A stretch of 64,000 nucleotides of DNA. Source: Bdellovibrionales bacterium (GTDB taxonomy: Bacteria > Pseudomonadota > Alphaproteobacteria > UBA9219). The stretch is taken from positions 248,001-312,000 of the forward strand of contig JBAZRW010000001.1 in assembly GCA_041662785.1 (NCBI GenBank), written 5' to 3'. The notes under the pieces were generated by a model. It had not been told where the DNA came from. It saw nothing but the letters and a program-made list of their open reading frames with translations, and did no database searches. Each line of letters begins with the position of its first letter. The first letter of the stretch is position 1. The position numbers and the translations under genes are program-made. This document shows, piece after piece, positions 50,678 through 58,985 of this stretch.

Positions 50678-52864
50678 GTGAACCCATTTCAATCCTTTTT
50701 AGACGACCGCGAACGCTGGTTTTTATGGATCCCCGTCTTTATGGCCAGCGGGATTGCCGTTTATTTCGCCCTGCCTTTTGAACCCGCTTTCTCCGCCTGC
50801 CTTGCCTCGCCGCTTTTTCTGCTGGGTTTTCTGTTCTTTCGGCGCTTCTTTTTCACAACACCTGTTTTGGCCTGTTTGCTGGCCTTTTCCTTGGGCTTTA
50901 ACGCCGCGCAGTTTGAAACCAGCCTGATCAAGAAGCCCCTTCTTGACGTGAAACTGGAGCCTACGTCAGTGACAGGAACCTTGATCCGCGCCGAGGCGCT
51001 GCCCGAAGGCTCTCGCCTAACGCTGCAATCCCCTTCCATCAAAGACCTGCCAAGGGAGGATCGTCCACGCCTTGTCCGCGTCAAGGTTCGAACACCTTTT
51101 GCCGATTTACCCGAAGCTGGAAGCCGCGTTAATCTGTGGGGGCCCCTTTGGCCGCCCGCCGATCCCGCGCTTCCGGATGGCTATGACTTCAGGCGGCAGG
51201 CCTTTTTCAAGCAGATCGGCGCAACGGGATTATCCTATGTCGAACTTCGCGAAAGGGACTCCCGTTACCCCATCCACTTTTTTTGGGATGGCTTTTATTT
51301 GATGTTTGAAAAGGCGCGACGCGCCTTGATCCTGATGACCTATGAGCGCCTGAATGCACCGGAACAAGTCAAAGAAAAGGCCATGACGGCGGCCTTATTA
51401 TCGGGCAGTCAAACCGCCATCGATCAAGACACCATGCAAGCGATGCGTGCGTCAGGCCTGTCCCATCTGCTTTCCATTTCCGGCGTACACGTTAGCATGA
51501 TGGCGCTATTGGTCTATATTCCCTTGCGCTTTCTGTTGGCCTTATTCCCATGGGTCGCCCTGCGCTTTTCCATCAAAAAGTGGGCGGCAGGCGCAGCCAT
51601 TATTGCGACAAGCCTCTATACCCTTTTGGTTGGTGCGGATGCGCCCACGGTTCGCTCAGCCCTTACAACCGCGCTGATTATGTTGGCCATCATTATGGAC
51701 CGCAAGGCGCTCAGTCTACGCCTTGTTGCGCTGGCCGCCATCGCTATCATGCTGGTAACGCCCAGCGCCGCCATGGGCGCAAGCTTTCAGATGTCCTTTG
51801 CCGCCGTGCTGGCCATGGTTGCCGTTTATGAAAAACAATTGGATGTGCTTCTTAAAGATGGCTGGAGCCTTGCAGAAAGAAAAAGCGAGACCACGCCTTC
51901 CCCTCACCGTCTTTCTTTCTTGGGGCGGCATTTAAAGGATATCGTTTTCACCTCGCTAATCGCCACGGCGGCCACAACGCCCTTCACGATTTTTCATTTT
52001 CAGTCCTTTAATTTTTACGGCGTGATCGCCAACATTATCGCCATCCCGCTGACAACGCTGTGGGTGATGCCTTTCTTGCTGCTCACCTATATCACCGCCC
52101 CCTTTGGCACGAGCGGCTGGTTTATCGATGCGGCAGGATGGGGCGTCAAAGGCATTATCCTCCTTGCCGAAAAGGTAGCCTCATGGCCGCTGGCCCAGCT
52201 CTATTTGCCGCCTATGCCGGCTTGGGCTCTTTTAAGTTTTCTGGCAGGCGGTTTTTGGCTTTGCCTATGGCGAAAACGCTGGCGCTATGCGGGGCTACTG
52301 CCCATCGCCGCCGTTTTCTTCTACCCGCTCACGGTCTCGCAGCCCGATGCTTTTATCGCCGCCGATGCCCCCGTTTGGGCCGTACGGCTTAGCGATGGAT
52401 CGATGGCTATCTATGGCAAGCGTGAGGAAAACTTTACGACCGCACAATGGAGGCAACATAGCGGCAATCCCGAGGCGCATTATTTCTCGGCCAGAAACCT
52501 GCCTGAATTTGATAAAGACCTTTTCTGCGACGAAACGCATTGCCTTTATGAGAGGGGTGCGTTTTCCGTCATGTTTCTAATGCCCCCGCCCAAGGGGCAA
52601 GAGGCGGCGCAGGCAGGGGCTTTGGCGGCAGCGCCGCCAGCCGCACCGCCCGCTTGCCCGACGACAACCGTGACGGTTGCCTTTGTGCCAATGCCGCCTT
52701 GCAAAGGGACAATCATGATCGATCAAGCCGCCCTAACAAAAGGCGGCGCTCAAACCCTAACTTTTGAGAAAAAAGGCACGGTTCGCATCGATACCGTTCG
52801 CACAGAGGGCCGCCTGCGCCCTTGGTCAGTGGGGTGGCGTCATGAAAGTAAAAAAAGCTTATAA
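50678..52864 (+). CDS. comEC: ComEC/Rec2 DNA-uptake channel protein
   Basis: ComEC transports single-stranded DNA across the inner membrane in natural transformation. The 728-residue protein has N-terminal helices, a DUF4131-type soluble domain (about 80-200) and the competence-domain membrane core with GSQTAIDQDTMQAMRASGLS, then HLLSISGVHVSMMALLVYI. A second helix cluster precedes a C-terminal region (about 560-725) with Ala/Pro low complexity and four Cys. The GTG at 50678 starts it; the open frame continues upstream into antisense of gltX and is not used. Confidence 0.85.
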   Translation: MNPFQSFLDDRERWFLWIPVFMASGIAVYFALPFEPAFSACLASPLFLLGFLFFRRFFFTTPVLACLLAFSLGFNAAQFETSLIKKPLLDVKLEPTSVTGTLIRAEALPEGSRLTLQSPSIKDLPREDRPRLVRVKVRTPFADLPEAGSRVNLWGPLWPPADPALPDGYDFRRQAFFKQIGATGLSYVELRERDSRYPIHFFWDGFYLMFEKARRALILMTYERLNAPEQVKEKAMTAALLSGSQTAIDQDTMQAMRASGLSHLLSISGVHVSMMALLVYIPLRFLLALFPWVALRFSIKKWAAGAAIIATSLYTLLVGADAPTVRSALTTALIMLAIIMDRKALSLRLVALAAIAIMLVTPSAAMGASFQMSFAAVLAMVAVYEKQLDVLLKDGWSLAERKSETTPSPHRLSFLGRHLKDIVFTSLIATAATTPFTIFHFQSFNFYGVIANIIAIPLTTLWVMPFLLLTYITAPFGTSGWFIDAAGWGVKGIILLAEKVASWPLAQLYLPPMPAWALLSFLAGGFWLCLWRKRWRYAGLLPIAAVFFYPLTVSQPDAFIAADAPVWAVRLSDGSMAIYGKREENFTTAQWRQHSGNPEAHYFSARNLPEFDKDLFCDETHCLYERGAFSVMFLMPPPKGQEAAQAGALAAAPPAAPPACPTTTVTVAFVPMPPCKGTIMIDQAALTKGGAQTLTFEKKGTVRIDTVRTEGRLRPWSVGWRHESKKSL

Positions 52865-52937
52865 AAAAGAGTCCTCCTTATGCTATGAAAGAGCCTGATT
52901 GGAGCCTTTCAACCCCATTTTAACAGGAGATTTTGAA

Positions 52938-53561
52938 ATGATCACGGATTATACAAACGCCACTTTTAAGGACATTTTTGAACAGGCCGGAGCAGGTAAC
53001 CCCAAGGCCAAAGCCGAGTTAGACAGTCGATTTAAAGAGAAAGCGCTGGGAAGCGGTGCCATCCCCTATTTACAAGCGGAGGCAGAAAAAGGAAACGCCC
53101 GCGCTCAAAACTGTCTTGGGCTCTGTCACCTTTTTGAGACTGACAATGAGATTGGGCTTGATCCCAAGCTCGGCATGAAATGGTTACTCAGGGCCGCTGT
53201 AAATGGGGATGCTGAAGCTCAATCCACCCTTGGAACTTTTTACATGTGTGGGGTTTTCGTTGATGGGCATCCCGACCCCAATGAAGCCGTCAGATGGTAT
53301 AACAAGGCCGCTAAACAAGGAAACACTTCTGCCCAAATAAAGCTTGGGATCCATTACTGTGCCCAAGGAGAGAATAGACAAGGTGCGTATTGGTTAGCGA
53401 CGGCAGCTTCAAAATCTTATGATGCGCACGAGCTATTATTTAAGGTTTGTGCGAAAGAAGCAAGTTTACACGCCACCATCATCAATGCCGTGCAGGAAGC
53501 CACGCGCTCTGATGCTATAGGTGGGCAGCAAGTTAAAACCCCAAAAAGCGCTTTGGGGTAG
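52938..53561 (+). CDS. Sel1-repeat (TPR-like) protein
   Basis: This 207-residue protein has several Sel1-like repeats (about 55-175): AEKGNARAQNCLGLCHLF, GMKWLLRAAVNGDAEAQSTL and EAVRWYNKAAKQGNTSAQIK. There is no signal peptide. Sel1 proteins are protein-protein scaffolds. Several Dot/Icm substrates and accessory proteins in Legionella belong to this class, but here that is only an inference. The ATG at 52938 is preceded by AGGAGA. No operon partner is evident. Confidence 0.8.
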   Translation: MITDYTNATFKDIFEQAGAGNPKAKAELDSRFKEKALGSGAIPYLQAEAEKGNARAQNCLGLCHLFETDNEIGLDPKLGMKWLLRAAVNGDAEAQSTLGTFYMCGVFVDGHPDPNEAVRWYNKAAKQGNTSAQIKLGIHYCAQGENRQGAYWLATAASKSYDAHELLFKVCAKEASLHATIINAVQEATRSDAIGGQQVKTPKSALG

Positions 53562-53564
53562 GGT

Positions 53565-54266
53565 CTAATACTTCCGAACCAGCCCCACCAACGTCCCCTG
53601 CACCTTGATCCGCGAGGGGTTGAGGATGCGCGTTTCATAACGCTCGTTGGCGGGAATCAGGGCCACGCCCTCTTTGCGCTTTTCAAAATACTTGAGCGTC
53701 GCTTCATTCTCGTCAACCAAGGCGACGACAATCGCGCCATTGTTGGCCGTATCAGAGCGACGGATGATGACGTGATCGCCGTCCATGATGCCTGCCTCGA
53801 TCATCGAATCGCCCGCGACTTCCAGCGCATAATGCTCGCCCGCCACGTTACCCTTGATGTTCGCAAGCAGCGAGGGAGGGATTTCAAGATGGTTCTGTAC
53901 GTCGCTGATCGCTTCAATCGGCGTGCCCGCCGCGATGCGCCCATAAAGGGGAAGGCTGAGAAGATTGGAGGCCGCCTGCGCGGCCTTTTCGACCACAGCC
54001 CCCGCCACGGCACGAACTTTGCGGGTGACCTTGGCCTCCTTCGCTTCACTTCCTTCAGGAAGGCGCAAAATCTCTAACGCCCGCGCACGGTGCGGCAAGC
54101 GACGGATAAAACCGCGCTCCTCCAGCCCTGAAATCAGGCGATGAATCCCCGATTTTGAGCGCAGACCCAAAGCCTCCTTCATCTCGTCAAACGAAGGCGG
54201 AACGCCGTCGCTGGCCAAACGGTCACGGATAAGGAGAAGGATTTCTTTTTGCTTACGAGTCAACAT
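53565..54266 (-). CDS. lexA: SOS repressor LexA
   Basis: This 233-residue repressor has an N-terminal winged helix (about 1-65; MLTRKQKEILLLIRDRLASD, VPPSFDEMKEALGLRSKSGI). The self-cleavage site is Ala-Gly in GRIAAGTPIEA, and the S24 domain carries the catalytic Ser in GDSMIEAGIMDGD (about 154) and the Lys in DENEATLKYFEK (about 190). The linker between domains is long and Ala-rich. AAGGAG precedes the start. The SOS box at 54326-54340 shows autoregulation. Confidence 0.96.
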   Translation of the reverse strand: MLTRKQKEILLLIRDRLASDGVPPSFDEMKEALGLRSKSGIHRLISGLEERGFIRRLPHRARALEILRLPEGSEAKEAKVTRKVRAVAGAVVEKAAQAASNLLSLPLYGRIAAGTPIEAISDVQNHLEIPPSLLANIKGNVAGEHYALEVAGDSMIEAGIMDGDHVIIRRSDTANNGAIVVALVDENEATLKYFEKRKEGVALIPANERYETRILNPSRIKVQGTLVGLVRKY

Positions 54267-54298
54267 GATGGGCTCTCCTTGCCTGACTCTACCCAGAG

Positions 54299-54340
54299 CC
54301 AAAGTAGAACAAAAGGGGTGTTTTTGTTCTACTTTGGTTC
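54299..54340. promoter_or_regulatory. LexA binding site (alphaproteobacterial SOS box) and palindrome
   Basis: GTTC-TACTTTG-GTTC (54326-54340) is the alphaproteobacterial SOS consensus GTTC-N7-GTTC. It is part of a longer inverted repeat: CCAAAGTAGAACAAAA (54299-54314) and its complement ending at 54337. Located 33-75 bases upstream of lexA, it should bind LexA for autoregulation. Confidence 0.85.
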
Positions 54341-54464
54341 CACCCTTCTGTCAAGCCCTTCGTTTTTTACCATGTGCCCGCCACAAGGCAAGAAGTGCCT
54401 ATGGACAGGCAAGAAAAACCATCTTCCACCACCATGATTTTCTATATTATCAAGATGTTGGCCT

Positions 54465-54481
54465 TTGGCACGCCTCTTGCT
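54465..54481 (+). promoter_or_regulatory. Sigma-54 promoter of flgE
   Basis: TTGGCACGCCTCTTGCT matches the sigma-54 consensus (TGGCACR-N4-TTGCW), with GG at 54467-54468 and GC at 54479-54480 ten bases apart. Transcription would start about 30 bases before the flgE ATG. Sigma-54 control of late hook genes is known in Caulobacter and related bacteria. Confidence 0.88.
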
Positions 54482-54520
54482 GATACCTTTATGAGTTTTA
54501 TCCAACGACTGAGGTGTTTC

Positions 54521-56176
54521 ATGTCTCTCTACGCAGCTATGCAGGTCGCCGTGGGCGGTCTTACGGCCCAATCGGCTTCTATCGGTAACATTTCCGATAA
54601 TCTGGCCAACTCGCAAACAACAGGGTTCAAGGCCATTGAAACGCGGTTCGAATCATTGGTCACTCAATCCAACCAATTTTCAAACGATCCAGGCGGCGTG
54701 CGCGCCACACCTTATTATACCAACAGTGAACAGGGAAACCTTGTTCAGTCTTCAAACGCGACGGCGTTGGCCATCTCTGGCCAAGGCTTCTTCCCCGTTC
54801 GTCCCGCCGTTGTCGGAGCGGATGGCACAACGACATTCGGCAACACCACCTACTTCACCCGTTCTGGCGATTTCAACCTCGACAAAAGCGGATTCCTTGT
54901 TAACGGCGGTGGCTATTATCTGACAGGTTATGGCGTCGATCTTAACGGTGTCGTTGATACATCTTCCGCAGACCCTATTCGTCTGTCTGACCTTCTTGAT
55001 AATCCCGTTGGGACATCAGCTGTCGATTATGCCGCAAACCTTCCGTCGAGCGAAGATGTCAACTTTGTCTCTTCACCTTCCACTATTCAAGTCTATGACT
55101 CGTTGGGCGGCGCGCACGACATGACCTTTACATGGACAAAAACGGCAACCAGCGAATGGAGCCTCCATATGGTTGTGCCCGATGCGGTTTCAGATGGAGG
55201 CACGCCAGCGACCTATACCGATTACGACGTCACCGTTCCCTTTATCTTCAATAGCGCAACCAACGCTGGTACTATTGACTCGCTAGGGGTCGCCTCCACA
55301 GCAACCACGGCAAGTGTTGGGATCACGAATGGAGTAACCTTAACCGCAGCCGCATCAGGCGTGGAGGGCAATGATGTCGACATGACCATTGCAGCGGGTT
55401 CTGCCGCCAACCTTTATACCGTCACCATTACAGATGGAACCACCACGGAAACCTTTACCGACATCACAAACGTACCGGCTAACGCACTATGGGGAAATTT
55501 GAACACGGCCATCGGCGCGCTACCATCCGTGCTGGTGACATCTGCTGTCAACGGCACGGGCAACCTTGATCCCACAACGCTAACTCTTCCAACAACCTAT
55601 AGCCTTACAGGTGGCACAAATGCCGAAGTTTACACGATTGTCGACAATTCGGCTGCTGTAGAGAACAAGGTTGAGGTTCTTTTTGATCTTAATTTCGCGG
55701 GCGCAGGCGCCCAAACCGTAACGGTCGATTTTGGCACCTATGACACATCCAAAGGCGTCACCCAGTTCGACGACACGACAGTGTCGGTGACAACCTTTGA
55801 TCAAAACGGTATCCCTCGCGGTTCGTTTCAAAGTCTGTCCATCGATTCAAACGGCTATGTCGCCTTGAACTACGACAACGGACGCACACGCACCATCGCG
55901 CAAATCCCTGTCGTTCAGTTTTTTGCCCAAGACAAGCTGCAACGCGTTACAGGTGGCGCGTATGAGCAAACGCTGGCTTCTGGATCAGCACGTTATAGCT
56001 CTCCTGGCACCAACGGCGCAGGCACGATCGTCGGCAACGCGCTTGAAGGATCAAACGTCGATATTGCCGATGAGTTTACCAAGCTTATTCAAGCGCAGCA
56101 GGTTTATTCGGCCAACGCCAAAACGATCACGACAACCAACAACATGATGCAAGAAGCGATCAACATTATCCGGTAA
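54521..56176 (+). CDS. flgE: Flagellar hook protein FlgE
   Basis: FlgE is the structural subunit of the flagellar hook, exported by the flagellar type III system. The 551-residue protein starts MSLYAAMQVAVGGLTAQSAS, with the rod/hook helix motif NISDNLANSQTTGFKA. It contains AISGQGFFPV, the FTRSGDFNLDKSGFLVN segment and the C-terminal SNVDIADEFTKLIQAQQVYS. An extra domain at about 270-368 is homologous to one inside FlgK. The start at 54521 follows GAGGTG; the longer frame from 54374 would include the promoter. flgE begins the hook operon. Confidence 0.93.
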   Translation: MSLYAAMQVAVGGLTAQSASIGNISDNLANSQTTGFKAIETRFESLVTQSNQFSNDPGGVRATPYYTNSEQGNLVQSSNATALAISGQGFFPVRPAVVGADGTTTFGNTTYFTRSGDFNLDKSGFLVNGGGYYLTGYGVDLNGVVDTSSADPIRLSDLLDNPVGTSAVDYAANLPSSEDVNFVSSPSTIQVYDSLGGAHDMTFTWTKTATSEWSLHMVVPDAVSDGGTPATYTDYDVTVPFIFNSATNAGTIDSLGVASTATTASVGITNGVTLTAAASGVEGNDVDMTIAAGSAANLYTVTITDGTTTETFTDITNVPANALWGNLNTAIGALPSVLVTSAVNGTGNLDPTTLTLPTTYSLTGGTNAEVYTIVDNSAAVENKVEVLFDLNFAGAGAQTVTVDFGTYDTSKGVTQFDDTTVSVTTFDQNGIPRGSFQSLSIDSNGYVALNYDNGRTRTIAQIPVVQFFAQDKLQRVTGGAYEQTLASGSARYSSPGTNGAGTIVGNALEGSNVDIADEFTKLIQAQQVYSANAKTITTTNNMMQEAINIIR

Positions 56177-56211
56177 TCGGCTGTTGGTCCTTTTATAAAG
56201 GATAAAGGAGC

Positions 56212-57972
56212 ATGTCTCTCACTTCGGCACTCACAATCTCGCTTTCCGGCATCCAAGCGGCCTCAACGCAGCTGGAGCTAACGTCCAGCAACATCTCGAA
56301 CGCGGCCACAACGGGTTATACGGCGAAGCAGACGACGTTGGCCTCGGCAACGCTTGGCTCCATTGGCGGCGGTGTCAAGGTGGTCGGATTTACACGCTCG
56401 GAAAACAACGCTCTTTACACGACCCTGACTAAGGCAACATCGAGTGCATCCCTGCGCGCAACGCAAGACACATACCTGCAACAGATTCAAGACATCCTTG
56501 GCACCAGCCAAAGCGATTCGCCCACACTGACCGTCGCGCTTTCTGATTTTATCAATGCGTGGAAAGATCTGGCCGCTTCACCGGAAAGCTTGGTTGCTAA
56601 ACGCCAAGTTGTTCAAGACGCCTCAACCTTAGTGGATGAAATTCAACGCATTGCCTCGGAAACCGAATCGCTTGATCGTCAATGTTCAAACGATATCGGC
56701 AACACAATCTCTGATCTCAATTCTTATCTGGGACAGATCAAAGACCTTAACCAAAAAATCTCGCAAGCGACAAATTCCCGCCTTTCTTCTGGTGACCTTC
56801 AAGATCAACGCGACCAGCTTGTACTGAAGGTAGCCCAGATTACAGGCGTTACCGTTCTTGCCCGTGATTTTGGCCAAATCGCGCTCTATACCGCTACAGG
56901 CTATCAGCTTGTCGATGGCTCCTCGGCTCGCACTTTTAGCTTTGACGGGACGAATGTCACAACGACGACCAACACTGGTTTATCCCTCAATGCCGCTCTC
57001 AGCGGAGGCTCCCTTGAGGCTCTTGTCAATTTTCGAGCCACAGCCGTGACCGTCAGTGCCGACCCCGCAACGAATGTCATCCAAAAAATGCGCAGCCAGC
57101 TTGACTCCATCGTCTCCGCCTTTACCGGCCTGACGACAACGGCAACATCAGGCGCAATCTCCTTTGCAACGGCTTACAACTCTCTGCCTGACGTGACATT
57201 TGCCGCCACAACACTGACTAATGCCCTAACGTTTACGGCAGCAAGCTCAGGGTCATTGGGAAACAACATCACCATCACGTTGGATAACGATCCCGTGAAT
57301 ATCGGCAACTATATGGCGACGATTACGAATGGCACGACAACGGAGGTTTACGACAACCTATCCGATGGTGCCGTACCAGGAACACACGACGTCTGGACAA
57401 ACTTGGCGGCTGCCATTGCAGGAGGGCCATCAACACTGGTTACAACGGCCGTCGATGGAACAGGCAATCTTGACCCGACAACGCTGACGCTTCCTTCCTC
57501 TCCGGCATATCAGCTGACGGGCGGGCACAGCAACATCGTTCCCGTTCAAGCGGGGGAACTGGCCACGGACTTCTTCACCGGAACAAATCGCACGACCTTC
57601 GCCGTCAATGAAGCTCTCTTAGACGGAACGGCCACAGCCAAAGCAGCAGCAGCCTCAATCGTTACCGATGCTCTTTTAGACGCCACACGCGTTTTTTCTG
57701 CAGACGGGCTGGCGGTAGCCAGCGCCAACTATTCCTCGCTTGTTACTTCTAGTCTGACGACCTTCCAGCAAGCCGCCAGCAATATTTCCACGCTCAAGAC
57801 AACGGATGAAAACGCGCGAGCCTATCTTGAGGAAAAATTTTCCAATGAAACGGGCGTCAACGTTGATAACGAGCTTGTCAACCTGACCACGCTTCAAAAC
57901 TCTTACGCCGCCTCAGCGCACGCCATGTCCGTTGTCAAAGACCTTTTTACAACGCTTGAGCAGCTCTTATAA
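56212..57972 (+). CDS. flgK: Hook-filament junction protein FlgK
   Basis: FlgK (HAP1) joins hook and filament. The 586-residue protein has the N-terminal LTSALTISLSGIQAASTQLE and SSNISNAATTGYTAKQT motifs, a middle region with QRDQLVLKVAQITGV, and the C-terminal FSNETGVNVDNELVNLTTLQ followed by NSYAASAHAM. Residues ~330-440 contain an extra domain with strong similarity to FlgE (VDGTGNLDPTTLTLP in FlgK, VNGTGNLDPTTLTLP in FlgE). It lies 35 bases downstream of flgE. Confidence 0.93.
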   Translation: MSLTSALTISLSGIQAASTQLELTSSNISNAATTGYTAKQTTLASATLGSIGGGVKVVGFTRSENNALYTTLTKATSSASLRATQDTYLQQIQDILGTSQSDSPTLTVALSDFINAWKDLAASPESLVAKRQVVQDASTLVDEIQRIASETESLDRQCSNDIGNTISDLNSYLGQIKDLNQKISQATNSRLSSGDLQDQRDQLVLKVAQITGVTVLARDFGQIALYTATGYQLVDGSSARTFSFDGTNVTTTTNTGLSLNAALSGGSLEALVNFRATAVTVSADPATNVIQKMRSQLDSIVSAFTGLTTTATSGAISFATAYNSLPDVTFAATTLTNALTFTAASSGSLGNNITITLDNDPVNIGNYMATITNGTTTEVYDNLSDGAVPGTHDVWTNLAAAIAGGPSTLVTTAVDGTGNLDPTTLTLPSSPAYQLTGGHSNIVPVQAGELATDFFTGTNRTTFAVNEALLDGTATAKAAAASIVTDALLDATRVFSADGLAVASANYSSLVTSSLTTFQQAASNISTLKTTDENARAYLEEKFSNETGVNVDNELVNLTTLQNSYAASAHAMSVVKDLFTTLEQLL

Positions 57973-57984
57973 AGGACACTTCGC

Positions 57985-58959
57985 ATGACCGATTCTATCA
58001 GCACAATGGGGCTTAATCTTTCAAGCACAAAGAACCTGTCAACGGGACAAACACTGCTTTCCAAATTATCGCAGCAACTGACCACGGGAAAATATTCTTC
58101 CAACCTGACGGACTACACCTCCTCAAGCGCGCAAAAACTCCTTAACTTTAACAGCGATGTTTTGCAGCAAAAAGGCTTTCTAAGCGTCATCGAATCCATC
58201 TCGCCGCGCATGGATGTTTATAACAGCGCGATGACCGCTATTGAGGATACAGCTTCTGAAGCGTTCACTTCTGTGTCCAGCGCCAGCACCTATAACGCAA
58301 CATCAAACGCTTCCTTGGCCAGCCAAATTACAGGCTATATGGATCAGGTTTCTTATTACCTTAACCAACAGGTAGGCGATCGCTATATTTTTTCTGGCAG
58401 CCGTTATGGCCAAGCGCCCGTGGGCGACATTACGGCGCTGCCTGTCCCCCCAACCGAAACAAGCCCCTATTTGGCGACGGGTGATGCTGTCCCCGCCTAT
58501 GATACGGACTACGATTCTTTGGACCCCACGGCGCTTGTCCCCGAAGCCAACGTTAGGGAACAAGCCGCCATCGACACCACCAAAAAACTAACCTATGGCG
58601 TCACCAGCAACGAGGATGGATTCCAGCAGTTGATTATGGGCTTACGTTTTGCCTATGCCGCGACACAAGACCAAGCCAACTATGAGACAAACATGGCCAC
58701 GGCACGCGATCTTATCTCAAGCGGCCTTGCAAACACGCGTGCAACCCACACGGATTCCGTTAACGCCTACACAACGCTAATCAAAGCCAAAACCAACATC
58801 TCATCAAAAGTCACAAGCCTTAAGAATCAGGTGGACACAATTGAGGGTGTTGACATGAACGAAGTCGCCGTTAAGATTACAACGCTGCAAGCTCAGCTTG
58901 AAGCGTCCTATTCGGCGGTGTCGAACTTGATCAATCTTTCTATTCTCAAATATCTTTAA
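57985..58959 (+). CDS. flgL: Flagellin-family hook-associated protein FlgL
   Basis: This 324-residue flagellin-like protein has the N-terminal helix MTDSISTMGLNLSSTKNLST, then TGQTLLSKLSQQLTTGKYSS. A middle domain (NQQVGDRYIFSGSRYGQAPV, typical of FlgL) and a C-terminal coiled helix ending NLINLSILKYL follow. FlgL (HAP3) sits between FlgK and the filament. It lies 12 bases after flgK; filament flagellin genes are not in the window. Confidence 0.88.
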   Translation: MTDSISTMGLNLSSTKNLSTGQTLLSKLSQQLTTGKYSSNLTDYTSSSAQKLLNFNSDVLQQKGFLSVIESISPRMDVYNSAMTAIEDTASEAFTSVSSASTYNATSNASLASQITGYMDQVSYYLNQQVGDRYIFSGSRYGQAPVGDITALPVPPTETSPYLATGDAVPAYDTDYDSLDPTALVPEANVREQAAIDTTKKLTYGVTSNEDGFQQLIMGLRFAYAATQDQANYETNMATARDLISSGLANTRATHTDSVNAYTTLIKAKTNISSKVTSLKNQVDTIEGVDMNEVAVKITTLQAQLEASYSAVSNLINLSILKYL

Positions 58960-58985
58960 TCGCTTTCTTGAAAGGTGCCATTGCC

